From: Mucilaginibacter paludis DSM 18603
GTDB lineage: Bacteria > Bacteroidota > Bacteroidia > Sphingobacteriales > Sphingobacteriaceae
DNA: 64,000 bases
Assembly: GCF_000166195.2 (NCBI RefSeq)
Contig: NZ_CM001403.1
Location: 5,288,432-5,352,431 of the forward strand
Direction: 5' to 3'
In this document: positions 22,532-31,198 of the stretch, one piece after another
How positions within the stretch are numbered: position 1 is the first letter of the stretch
Layout: each line of letters begins with the position of its first letter
Notes under the pieces: generated by a model
The model's input: only the letters and a program-made list of their open reading frames with translations
Told to the model about the DNA's origin: nothing
Databases searched by the model: none
Made by a program: the position numbers and the translations under genes

Positions 22532-24022
22532 TCAGTTATAGCCGGGGTTTTGTGTGTATAAACCTGCTTTGGTTTGAATCTCCGTCGCCGGCACCGGGTA
22601 GATGATGTAATTGGGCACCACGGCACTTATGGTCGTTATGGCATCGCCCGCTATCCATGCGTTCATCGTAGTTACCGCCAAGCCTTCCCTTACCAGGTCG
22701 TTCCAGCGCAGCCCTTCGCCAACAAACTCGCGGCGGCGTTCCTCTATCAGTGTGTTTAAAGTAACGTTGCTGAGCGCACCAACGCCCGCCCTGGCCCGTA
22801 CCTGGTTTACAATGCCGTCCACATCGGCCTGTGTGCCTGCAGCGCCATGCAAAATACATTCAGCTTTCATCAGCAAAATGTCCGTATAGCGCAGCACAAT
22901 AAAATTAATAGGCCAGTCTGTACCCGAAGTACCCTTTTTACTGATATCAATATATTTTTTAATGAACGGGCTTTTGGTGTAAGTTGTGGCCACATTAAAG
23001 GGGTACCGCACATCGGTACCGCTTACGGTGCCAACGGTATACGAATTTTTTAAATTGGCGGTAACCGGGAAAGAACTTGACCCGTAGCCATTACCATAGG
23101 TATTGGAGATGCCCAGGCTTGTCCAGTAGGCCACCGGCACCAAATCACTCGGGAAACTCGCGCCATCAATGCTGCTCGCATATTGCACATCAAACAAAAC
23201 CTCTTTGTTGTTTTCGTTGGTGTAACTGAAGATGGATGCATAATCGGGCAAGAAACTGTATTGATTGCTGGCTATGATCTCGTTAAACACACTCAGCGCC
23301 TTATCGTACTCATTGCTGTTTAAACCCGGCCCTTCCACGCTATAAGTTGGTCCGGACCTGGTTAGGTACACCTGCCCTAAGATTCCCTTGGCAGCGTAAG
23401 AGGTGGCGCGGCCTATATCTGAGCCCGTGTAAGATGCCGGGAGATTTGACGCGGCATATTGCAGGTCGCTGATGATCTGGGTATACACATCCGCTACCGG
23501 GCTGCGTTGTACGGTATTAACCTCGTCCGCAGTAAGGGGCTTGGTTACCAAAGGCACTTTACCAAATAGTTTAACCAGGTTGAAATAATAAAAGGCACGC
23601 AAAAAGCGGCATTCGGCGGTATAACGGGTTACTAAGGCGCTGCTGCCAATTACACTTCCTTTAGTACTCAGCGCATCAAGCACGGTATTGGCATTATAAA
23701 TGCCGTTAAAATTATTTTTCCAGGCGCTGGAGATAAAACCTACGGTGGTGATATTTGGCGAAAACGTATTAATGCCATCCCAATCGCGATTACCGTCAGA
23801 AACGGCATTGATGTTATCACTCCGCATCTCACTGAGCCACAGGGTTTGGTCGGGATAAGCCCTAAGCTGGTAATAAGCCCCGTTAACAGCCTGCAAAAAA
23901 TCATTGTTATTGCTGTAAAAATTGGTGGTTGCCAAACTGGATACCGGCTGCTGATTCAATTGCTTACTGCAACTGCTTAGTACGGCAAGTAAACCTATAA
24001 TGATATATATACTATTTTTCAT
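22532..24022 (-). CDS. SusD/RagB-family surface lipoprotein (sulfatase locus)
   Basis: A 496-residue SusD-like nutrient-binding lipoprotein. The signal peptide ends in a lipobox (LAVLSSCSKQ) with Cys18 as the lipidated residue. TPR-like helices include TAECRFLRAFYYFNLVKLFG, and the C-terminal RagB region includes RRREFVGEGLRWNDLVREG and YPVPATEIQTKAGLYTQNPG. It caps the SusC channel and captures the substrate at the surface. It begins 11 nt after SusC on the same strand and precedes the sulfatase. The ligand is unknown; the coupled sulfatase suggests a sulfated compound. Confidence 0.95.
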   Translation of the reverse strand: MKNSIYIIIGLLAVLSSCSKQLNQQPVSSLATTNFYSNNNDFLQAVNGAYYQLRAYPDQTLWLSEMRSDNINAVSDGNRDWDGINTFSPNITTVGFISSAWKNNFNGIYNANTVLDALSTKGSVIGSSALVTRYTAECRFLRAFYYFNLVKLFGKVPLVTKPLTADEVNTVQRSPVADVYTQIISDLQYAASNLPASYTGSDIGRATSYAAKGILGQVYLTRSGPTYSVEGPGLNSNEYDKALSVFNEIIASNQYSFLPDYASIFSYTNENNKEVLFDVQYASSIDGASFPSDLVPVAYWTSLGISNTYGNGYGSSSFPVTANLKNSYTVGTVSGTDVRYPFNVATTYTKSPFIKKYIDISKKGTSGTDWPINFIVLRYTDILLMKAECILHGAAGTQADVDGIVNQVRARAGVGALSNVTLNTLIEERRREFVGEGLRWNDLVREGLAVTTMNAWIAGDAITTISAVVPNYIIYPVPATEIQTKAGLYTQNPGYN

Positions 24023-24033
24023 GATTGATCGGT

Positions 24034-27000
24034 TTAAAAACTAACATTGATACCCAGGGATGCGGTTTTACTTAAAGGCATAGATCCATAATCACCGGCT
24101 ACTGCGTAACTACTGTTACCGCTGTTATTGGTATTCTGCGCTTCTGGGTTTGCACCACCTTTGTAATTATCATGACTGAAATAATTTTCGAGAGATATAA
24201 AAACCCTGGCCGAACTGATGGTTGCCGATGATTTTAAGAGCTTCTTAAGGTTGTAACCCAACGTAATATTCTGCACCCGTAAAAAATCAGTAGAATAGAT
24301 CCAGTCAGATGTTACATATGGCACAGTATAAGTTGAGCCATACTTTCCGCGTGGGGCGCTGTAGTTTTGGTTTTCAGGCGTCCATCTGTTGCGCCAGGTG
24401 CCTAATACGTTGGCTGTGGTACTTCCAGAAAAATCAATCGCTCGGCCTAAATAAGACAATATCGAGCCGCCATGCTGGCCGTATACCAAAACACTCAGGT
24501 CAAAATCGTGGTACTTAAAAGTATTGGTCCATCCCCAGGTATATTTGGGTGTGGGCTGTCCGCCAATTACCCGGTCCTTCGCATCTATCACACCGTCGCC
24601 GTTAGCATCATAATATTTTTCATCCCCAACGGTTTCATTCTTTAATTTAGCCACTTTAGGATCGGCCATATCGGCGGCGGTTAAAATACCTACAACTTTG
24701 GTTACATAGTAGCTAAAGGCCGGTAAACCCTCTTTTAACAAATAAGGTGCATTACTGCCGCTATAGGCCGAGGCGATTTCGATAGGTGCATGATCTGGGC
24801 CAAGCGCAGTTACCTTATTGTTATTGAAGGCGATATTGGCATTCATTGACCATTGGAACCTGGAGGTTCTAACGTTTACGGTACTGAGGTTTAGCTCCAA
24901 ACCTTTATTGACTACGGCGCCAATGTTCTGCAAGCTGGAGGCGAAACCACTGGCTGAAAGCACGGGCAGGTTAAGCAGTAAATCGCTGTTCTTTTTATTA
25001 TAAATATCCACCGTTAAATTGATTCGGCTGTTGAAAAAACTGGCATCCAAACCGGCATTGTAAGTTGTTGAGGTTTCCCATTTTAATAGCGGATTAGCCA
25101 GGCCGGAAACGATCTGTCCGTTTGCCGATACTGGCGTATTACCACCAAAGCTATAGCTGGCACTGGTAAGCGTAGGGATGGAGTTGTAGTCGCCAATATT
25201 GTTATTGCCTGATTTACCCCAGCTAAAGCGCAGCTTCAGGTCGGTAATTGCGGATACATCAGCCAGGAATGATTCCCTGGATATCCGCCATCCTACCGAA
25301 GCCGAAGGGAAAGTACCCCAGCGGTTCTGGGCACCGAACTTAGAGGAGGCATCCTTGCGGATAGTACCGGACAAAAGATATTTATCCTGGAAAGCATACT
25401 GCAATCTGCCAAAGTAAGAAAACAGCGTATTATTGGTTTCGGTTGTGGTGCCGGTTAACGTTACGCCGGCCGCATTAGGGATGGCATTATTTAAGGTAGT
25501 GATAATGTCGTTGGCAAAGCCACCGGCAGTTGCTAAGCTGGCTACCTCCGAGTGAACGATATTATAGGATATACCGGCCACCGCAGATATGTTATGATCT
25601 TTAGCGATGGTACGGTTAAAGCTAATGGTATTCTCGTTCAAAAAATTTTGTTTTTTGAGTACGGCGTAAGAGCCGGTTGAATATAAACCGGGGCTGGTAG
25701 TTAATGCTGTGGACGCACCCACGGTTACATTGTCTGAGGTGTATTTACTATTATTACGATCAAGGCCGTCATAATTAACGGTAGATTTTATAGCCAGGCC
25801 CGGGATTACCTGGTACTCGGCATAAACCGAACTTAATAACCGTGTGGATTTAATTTCGTTAACCGCAGTTTGTAAAAAAGCGTACGGACTGATTAGTTTG
25901 GCACTGGCCCAGGTGTAAGTGGCATTTCCAAAAGCACCGGTATTTAGCCCCGCCGAACTTTCTACTACGGGTACCATTTGTGCCAGTTTCATCAACTGGT
26001 TATCTTTACCTTCAGCAGGTGGAGAATTCGTGATGGAATAAGAAGGTGCAAGGTTAACGCCGAATTTTAACTTTTTGCTTGCATTAGCTTCAATATTGGC
26101 CCTTAAACCATAATTGATATAATTGGAATTGATGAGCGTTCCGTTTTGGTTGAGGTAATTTCCAGAGATAAAGTATTTCACATTATCGGTACCCCCACTT
26201 GCCGACAGTTCGTAATTTTGAAAGACACCTTTGCGGTAAACCTGATCTTGCCAGTCCACGTAATCCAAACCGGGGTGCCCCGGTTGTGCCCAGCGCGGGT
26301 CCGTCATGTAAGAGGTATTGATCGTTCCGGCGGCCAATCCTAAAATGGCGGCCCGCTGATCGTTTGTTTGACTTGCCGTGCGTCCTGTTCCAGAATTCAC
26401 CCAGGCCGTATTGGCTACTTCGGTAGCCATAGCCACCCATTCATCAGGACTTAATACGTCCAGCTTACGCGACACCTGGCTCACGCCCGTATTGGCATTC
26501 AGGCTGATCTTCATTTTGCCGTTCTGGCCTCGTTTGGTGGTAATGATGACTACACCGTTGGCCGCCCGCGAACCATATATGGCCCCTGCTGCCGCATCTT
26601 TTAACACCTGTACACTCTCGATATCGTTCGGGTTTAGGTTATCCAGCGGATTGGTTGTAAACCCTCCTGCCGAATTCTGGCTCGCCACATCCAGCGGGAA
26701 GCCGTCAATTACATATAAAGGTTCGCTACCGGCGGTGATGGAGCCGGAACCCCGTACCAAGATGCTTAGGGCACTGCCCACCATACCGGTTTGCTGCCTT
26801 ACCTGTACGCCGGGCATCTGTCCTATCAGGGCTTGTTCCACCCGGTTAATAGGTTGTTCTTCCACCTGTTTGGCGTCAAAACCAGCCACCGCGCCCAATA
26901 TATCGCCGCGCTTTTGTGTGCCGTAGCCCACTACAACTACTTCGCCCAAACTGCTTTGTGCAGGTATTAATTTAATGTTGATCTCCGTACGCCCGCCGAC

Positions 27001-27321
27001 ATTAATTTCCTGGGTTTGATAGCCAATAAAACTGAAGATCAGGGTGCTGTTATCCTGTGGTACATTAATTTTGTAGCCACCATCATTTCCGGAGGCCACA
27101 GCTATGGTTGATGCCTTTACCCTGATGCTCACACCCGGTAGGGGCTGCCCTTTTTCGTCGGTAATTTTACCTTGCACAGCACTGGCTTTTACAGGTAAAC
27201 TGACTTTTGCAAATGCTTGTGGGCCAATAAATAGGATAAGCCATAAGGCTGTTTTAAAATAGAATGGTAAATGTAAAAGCAAGCGGTTTGAATACCGTTC
27301 CTGCTTCGTGTTTTTTTGCAT
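24034..27321 (-). CDS. SusC/RagA-family TonB-dependent transporter (sulfatase locus)
   Basis: A 1095-residue outer membrane channel. The signal region (ending PQAFA) is followed by a carboxypeptidase-regulatory-like domain (VQGKITDEKGQPLPGVSIRV) and the TonB-box/plug start GEVVVVGYGTQKRGDILGAV. The plug contains EPLYVIDGFPLD and IESVQVLKDAAAGAIYGSRA, and the 22-strand barrel ends in the aromatic residue of GINVSF. There is no STN domain, so it is not FecI/FecR-coupled. It is the first gene of the SusC-SusD-sulfatase operon and is preceded by a long leader with two hairpins and a putative promoter at 27.71-27.76 kb. Confidence 0.95.
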   Translation of the reverse strand: MQKNTKQERYSNRLLLHLPFYFKTALWLILFIGPQAFAKVSLPVKASAVQGKITDEKGQPLPGVSIRVKASTIAVASGNDGGYKINVPQDNSTLIFSFIGYQTQEINVGGRTEINIKLIPAQSSLGEVVVVGYGTQKRGDILGAVAGFDAKQVEEQPINRVEQALIGQMPGVQVRQQTGMVGSALSILVRGSGSITAGSEPLYVIDGFPLDVASQNSAGGFTTNPLDNLNPNDIESVQVLKDAAAGAIYGSRAANGVVIITTKRGQNGKMKISLNANTGVSQVSRKLDVLSPDEWVAMATEVANTAWVNSGTGRTASQTNDQRAAILGLAAGTINTSYMTDPRWAQPGHPGLDYVDWQDQVYRKGVFQNYELSASGGTDNVKYFISGNYLNQNGTLINSNYINYGLRANIEANASKKLKFGVNLAPSYSITNSPPAEGKDNQLMKLAQMVPVVESSAGLNTGAFGNATYTWASAKLISPYAFLQTAVNEIKSTRLLSSVYAEYQVIPGLAIKSTVNYDGLDRNNSKYTSDNVTVGASTALTTSPGLYSTGSYAVLKKQNFLNENTISFNRTIAKDHNISAVAGISYNIVHSEVASLATAGGFANDIITTLNNAIPNAAGVTLTGTTTETNNTLFSYFGRLQYAFQDKYLLSGTIRKDASSKFGAQNRWGTFPSASVGWRISRESFLADVSAITDLKLRFSWGKSGNNNIGDYNSIPTLTSASYSFGGNTPVSANGQIVSGLANPLLKWETSTTYNAGLDASFFNSRINLTVDIYNKKNSDLLLNLPVLSASGFASSLQNIGAVVNKGLELNLSTVNVRTSRFQWSMNANIAFNNNKVTALGPDHAPIEIASAYSGSNAPYLLKEGLPAFSYYVTKVVGILTAADMADPKVAKLKNETVGDEKYYDANGDGVIDAKDRVIGGQPTPKYTWGWTNTFKYHDFDLSVLVYGQHGGSILSYLGRAIDFSGSTTANVLGTWRNRWTPENQNYSAPRGKYGSTYTVPYVTSDWIYSTDFLRVQNITLGYNLKKLLKSSATISSARVFISLENYFSHDNYKGGANPEAQNTNNSGNSSYAVAGDYGSMPLSKTASLGINVSF

Positions 27322-27347
27322 ATTATTGTAATGATTTGGTTAACATG

Positions 27348-27419
27348 AGAACCGGCTCCAACGCCAATTGACACCGGTTCTGTTTATTTGAATCGGGGAA
27401 ATACTTCGTGGTATTTCCC
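27348..27419 (-). promoter_or_regulatory. two hairpins in the SusC leader
   Basis: Within the leader of the SusC gene, two perfect inverted repeats occur: AGAACCGG / CCGGTTCT (27348-27355 with 27374-27381) and GGGAAATAC / GTATTTCCC (27396-27419, 6-nt loop). Neither is followed by a T run. The first ends about 27 nt before the start codon and could control translation or RNA stability. No known riboswitch was recognised. Confidence 0.5.
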
Positions 27420-27883
27420 TTCTTTATCGATTAGTATTGATAAGATTATTCGTTTATTCCTCCTTTCATTCTATTAACAGGCTTATACTTTTCGGTATGA
27501 ATATTCCTGAATATTTGACACTTATTTGATCGGTTGAGAAGCGCCGTCGCAATGTCCTTAAAGATCAATTTGGATAAGCTGATGCCTTATTTTAACCAAC
27601 ACCGGCGCAAACAGATGGCCGAGTTTGAAATAGGAGTTTGAAAACAGGGGAAAGTAAGATTGTACATAATTACCAGTTATCGATGTTATTCAACTTGTTT
27701 GAACGGTGCAAATCTAAAGGTAAAATTCATTATATCTATAATGTCTATGGTTTTTATAGATATTATAAAAAACGCTTGGATTTTGTACATCAATTTAATA
27801 GCTTCATAAAAAACAATCGGTGATTGACCCACTAAACAGCAGATTTCAGGATAGTGCAGGATGGGATGAAAATGGTAGATCTG
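27420..27883. other. upstream region of the SusC gene, no protein gene seen
   Basis: AT-rich DNA between the SusC leader hairpins and the minus-strand gene at 27884-29074. It contains the putative promoter and inverted repeat at 27709-27763. A 29-codon frame (27552-27641) was considered and not called. Nothing else was recognised. Confidence 0.5.
27709..27763 (-). promoter_or_regulatory. putative promoter and operator of the SusC-SusD-sulfatase operon
   Basis: On the minus strand TAGATTTG (27716-27709) matches the TAnnTTTG -7 consensus exactly. Sixteen nt upstream is a perfect 10-bp inverted repeat, ATATCTATAA at 27732-27741 and TTATAGATAT at 27754-27763, spaced by 12 nt. It covers the usual -33 position, where an activator could replace a weak -33 element. 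A related ATCTATA-type repeat lies upstream of the encapsulin operon. The implied leader is about 380 nt, which is long. Confidence 0.45.
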
Positions 27884-29074
27884 TTAATCCCTCTTTATAG
27901 GAACGCTGGAAATAGAGTCTACAAAAAGGCCTTTTTTTCCGTCTGCTTCAGTCGTATTAAATTTGCCTTCCAGTATGCTCTGTCCGGTAATGGCCGGATT
28001 ATTACCCTTTCCCAGTGGCCAGGTACCATAGGTTTCCTGGATGCTGATGCCGGCAAGTTCGGCAGCTTTAATGCCAAAGTCGGTGCAATTATTTTTGCTC
28101 AGGTTGTACTTTACACCATTGTAATTAAGGATTAACCCCTGGATTTTTTCGAATTTTCTTTTTGAAATAAACTTCCCTAAAACTTCATCCCATTCATGTC
28201 CCGAATCATCTTTAAATACTGAGGGGGCAGATGGGATCAAGGGTGTAGCTGACAAAATATTATTCTTTTTGGGATAAAAGCCAAAGGAAACAGAGGTATA
28301 GGTAGAATCTGAATTGTATTTGATAAGCGTAATAAAGGTATGTCCTACGTTATTCAAAACAAATATCTTACGCTTACCTCTAAGGGGTTGCTTGACATGG
28401 AACAGCATCGCATAGGCCACTGCTTCCTTTCCGTCATCGAAGGTTTGGTGGATATGCTGGTAGGTAATTGCTTTGCTTTTAACGGGTGCATTACTTTTTT
28501 CAATAGCAGGAGCTTTTTCGCTGATCAGCGAATCATCCTTACTATTGATCGACAGATATTGCTCGGCAGCAGTGTCCGTCAGATCGGTATCGGCATAAGC
28601 GGTTTCTTCCCCTGATGTTTCCCGTTGACTGGCAGGTTCCTTTCGCGTTTTTGGAATGGTTTTCAGGAAGCATTTCATCGCGAGCGGATATAACCGCAGT
28701 CGCGCAAAAGTATTGGCGAGGCTATAGTAAAATTTTGTTTTAGCCTGGGCGGTACTTGCTGTATGCTCAACTTTCAGCGATTTCAAATAGGCCAGCAGTT
28801 GTTTGCGTTGCTGGGGTTTACTGATATTTTCGTTCAGGTTATCCAGTAATTTATAGTCGTTTACCTCAGCAGATATACCTGTTGAGGCAGACGGAGTTAC
28901 TTTATAACCCTGACCGAATGCCAGGTCGCTATTTAAATGGTTTAATGAAGAGTCTTTTAATAAGGACCTGACACGAACAGATGCCAGAGACTGGCTTTGG
29001 GCGGGCGAACTATATAAAAATAGTGTTGCACATATCATTGCTGCGCCAAGCAAGGGCTGAATACGGTGGAACAT
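27884..29074 (-). CDS. secreted protein with possible LRAT/NlpC-like cysteine peptidase domain
   Basis: A 396-residue exported protein (signal peptide to about SPAQS, residue 28). The N-terminal half (about 40-140) is helical, including KQLLAYLKSLKVEHTASTAQ and AKTKFYYSLANTFARLRLYP, followed by a low-complexity linker. The C-terminal half (about 215-380) has a His in VLNNVGHTFITLIKYNSD and a Cys in YNLSKNNCTDFGIKAAELAG, an order (His before Cys) seen in permuted papain-like folds such as LRAT/DUF-type NlpC relatives. Peptidase or acyltransferase activity is only a guess. It is transcribed alone on the minus strand, and its neighbours give no functional hint. Confidence 0.65.
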   Translation of the reverse strand: MFHRIQPLLGAAMICATLFLYSSPAQSQSLASVRVRSLLKDSSLNHLNSDLAFGQGYKVTPSASTGISAEVNDYKLLDNLNENISKPQQRKQLLAYLKSLKVEHTASTAQAKTKFYYSLANTFARLRLYPLAMKCFLKTIPKTRKEPASQRETSGEETAYADTDLTDTAAEQYLSINSKDDSLISEKAPAIEKSNAPVKSKAITYQHIHQTFDDGKEAVAYAMLFHVKQPLRGKRKIFVLNNVGHTFITLIKYNSDSTYTSVSFGFYPKKNNILSATPLIPSAPSVFKDDSGHEWDEVLGKFISKRKFEKIQGLILNYNGVKYNLSKNNCTDFGIKAAELAGISIQETYGTWPLGKGNNPAITGQSILEGKFNTTEADGKKGLFVDSISSVPIKRD

Positions 29075-29283
29075 GGAAGGTATTGAATAAGGTGTGGTAA
29101 AATGAACTAAGGCAAAAAAATGTTGTTAAGTACAACAATAAGTGCAGCAGGGGCTGCCGTAGATAGCATAGTAAAGTTGCTCAGGTGATCTCATTATGGC
29201 ACAAACATAATATTTTATATTAAGACTACAAATTTGGTAGACTTTTTTATTTAACCTTGCAAATCATTAGTCATATTTGTTTT

Positions 29284-30066
29284 ATGGGAAAATACGCATT
29301 AATAACAGGAGCAAGCAAGGGCATAGGCAGGGCCATAGCCATACAATTGGCACAAGCGGGCTACAACTTATTTTTGGTTGCCCGTTCAGAAACTGAATTG
29401 CAGGAACTGGCTAACTATGTTATTGCCGCGCACGGCGTCAAAGCGGCATATCTGGTGAAAGACCTTTCGCAGGACAATGCGGGAGTTTTGGTTGCAGAAT
29501 GGGTAAGAAGATCGGATATTCAACTTTCAGTATTGATCAATAACGCGGGTTATGGTTTATGGGGAAATTTTGCTGAATTGAGTTTGGACGGGCAAATGAA
29601 TATGCTCAGGCTTAACCTGGATGCAACCATTGAAATCACCTATCATCTTTTACCCTTGCTTAAGAAACAACCGAAGGCCTATGTGTTGAATGTATCCAGT
29701 ACGGCAGCCTACCAGGCACTTCCCACATTGGCACTTTACTCGGCCAGTAAAGCTTTTATCCTGTCCTTCAGCAGGGCCTTACGATATGAATTGAAAGATA
29801 CCACCGTCTCTGTCAGCGTGCTTTCGCCCGGCCCCACAGACACAGGTTTTGCCCATCGCGCCGGCCTGGATGCACTGGCAGATCTTGCGGAAAAGTTTAA
29901 CATGCGTCCACAAGATGTAGCCCGGATAGGTTTAAAGGGCCTCTTTGACGGGAAAGCCGAGATTGTTCCTGGCTTTTTAAATAAATTATCCGCCTACGCG
30001 GCCAAACACCTGTTTAAAACCTGGATAGAGCGGATAAGCGCGGGTTTATACCGGCACTCAAAATAA
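29284..30066 (+). CDS. short-chain dehydrogenase/reductase
   Basis: A 260-residue classical SDR. The Rossmann nucleotide-binding motif TGASKGIGRA is at residues 8-17. NNAG is present in SVLINNAGYGLWG, and the catalytic Ser and Tyr-x-x-x-Lys are in NVSSTAAYQALPTLALYSAS-K. The substrate pocket end PGPTDTGFAHRAG and a C-terminal extension resemble the DltE/YqjQ-type SDRs. The substrate is unknown. The ATG at 29284 begins the Rossmann strand directly; the longer frame from 29257 adds nine residues with no family match. It precedes a PhyH dioxygenase on the same strand, but that gene has its own promoter. Confidence 0.9.
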   Translation: MGKYALITGASKGIGRAIAIQLAQAGYNLFLVARSETELQELANYVIAAHGVKAAYLVKDLSQDNAGVLVAEWVRRSDIQLSVLINNAGYGLWGNFAELSLDGQMNMLRLNLDATIEITYHLLPLLKKQPKAYVLNVSSTAAYQALPTLALYSASKAFILSFSRALRYELKDTTVSVSVLSPGPTDTGFAHRAGLDALADLAEKFNMRPQDVARIGLKGLFDGKAEIVPGFLNKLSAYAAKHLFKTWIERISAGLYRHSK

Positions 30067-30080
30067 TTTTAAATAAATTT

Positions 30081-30108
30081 TTGTATAGTAAATATTTCTT
30101 TACATTTG
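30081..30108 (+). promoter_or_regulatory. putative promoter of the PhyH dioxygenase gene
   Basis: TTG at 30081-30083 and TACATTTG at 30101-30108 (17 nt apart) match the Bacteroidota -33/-7 elements. The leader to the ATG at 30308 would be about 195 nt. Confidence 0.55.
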
Positions 30109-30307
30109 TATTGTCTACTATAAAGATAGGCTTTATATACTTTGAACCAAAATCAACATACCCAACGCGCATCCAGTATGCGAATGTCCCTTTCCCAAAG
30201 GGTCATGTGTGGCTGTTGTTATTAATCTCCCGCTCTACTTTTCATTTCGAGCTAAACGCGTAACCGTGGGTGCTTGTATTGTTTTATCTATTTCTATACC
30301 TCGTAAC

Positions 30308-31114
30308 ATGAACACCGAATACCAAAAATTCACCTTAGGGTCATCTATTACCCCAGAACAACAATTCTTTTTTAACCGTAACGGCTTTATACATTTTAAA
30401 GATTTCATCAAACCCGAAACAGTAAGCGATATTATAGCCGCATCAGAACAGGTACAAAAAAACTGGTTGGCCAATGCCATCGACAAAGTGAATGGGGTAC
30501 CGATCAAATATGGCAAAGACCTGGATGGTTCAACCATTGTGCAACGCTTTGCCTTTATTAACCAACACAGCAACTTACTCCACGAGTTTACTTTAGACCC
30601 CCGCTTAAAGGTTTTGCTGGAATTGACCGGTCCGGGTGCAAGGCTTGGAACTGATGAAAAAGATGGAATGGTTTTCAATCATTACGTTAATGCCGAACAA
30701 AGCAGCTTTACGCAAATGGGCTGGCATACCGATGGTTTACGGGATATCTTCCACGGTCAAAAGTTGAACCCGATGCTCAACGTAGGTATTCATTTAAGCT
30801 CGCTCAAGCCCGAGAACGGAGGTTTGCGGATACTGCCCGGTACCCATAAACAGAGCCTTTATCAGATGTTGTTCAGGAAGAAATATTTTTTGGACAACGA
30901 AGCTGACACTAATGAGGTGGCCATCATCCCGGCCGCAGGCGACCTGACTATTCACGACGGACGTTTATGGCACCGCGTTGCACAGTCATCGGTGTTAGGG
31001 GAGGAGAGCCGCCGCAGGGTGATCTACGTGCCTATCATTGCCGGTAAATACGAACCGAAGACGGCCGATAGTCCGACAGCCTTTTATCAGCGCTTTGCCG
31101 CTTTAGTTAAATAA
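30308..31114 (+). CDS. phytanoyl-CoA dioxygenase (PhyH)-family Fe(II)/2-oxoglutarate oxygenase
   Basis: A 268-residue non-heme iron oxygenase. The double-stranded beta-helix core shows the metal triad: His and Asp in MGWHTDGLRDIF, and a distal His in TIHDGRLWHRVAQSS. The 2-oxoglutarate-binding Arg lies after it in ESRRRVIYVPI. The N-terminal part FFFNRNGFIHFKDFIKPETV is typical of PhyH proteins. The substrate is unknown; members hydroxylate lipids, small metabolites or natural products. The start at 30308 (MNTEYQKF) is chosen because the upstream extension to 30209 has no family-like sequence. It is followed by a short gap and then a secreted S10 peptidase. Confidence 0.85.
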   Translation: MNTEYQKFTLGSSITPEQQFFFNRNGFIHFKDFIKPETVSDIIAASEQVQKNWLANAIDKVNGVPIKYGKDLDGSTIVQRFAFINQHSNLLHEFTLDPRLKVLLELTGPGARLGTDEKDGMVFNHYVNAEQSSFTQMGWHTDGLRDIFHGQKLNPMLNVGIHLSSLKPENGGLRILPGTHKQSLYQMLFRKKYFLDNEADTNEVAIIPAAGDLTIHDGRLWHRVAQSSVLGEESRRRVIYVPIIAGKYEPKTADSPTAFYQRFAALVK

Positions 31115-31198
31115 GTCATGTTGATAGCGCTATTCATTGGCTACCTGATCCGAAGAAAAGGCAAGTCGTTATAAGAAACCGAACTGCAACAATTTGAT

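Noticed and set aside
27552..27641. 29-codon plus-strand frame (MSLKINLDKLMPYF...) in the SusC upstream region
   Set aside because: Short, no recognisable family, no promoter or neighbouring partner; it may be chance or a gene remnant.
30209..30310. Upstream extension of the PhyH gene to 30209
   Set aside because: The added residues lack family similarity, and the ATG at 30308 starts the conserved N-terminus.
31118..31174. 18-codon frame (MLIALFIGYLIRRKGKSL) between the PhyH and S10 genes
   Set aside because: Resembles a tiny membrane peptide, but it is too short to support without expression data or conservation.
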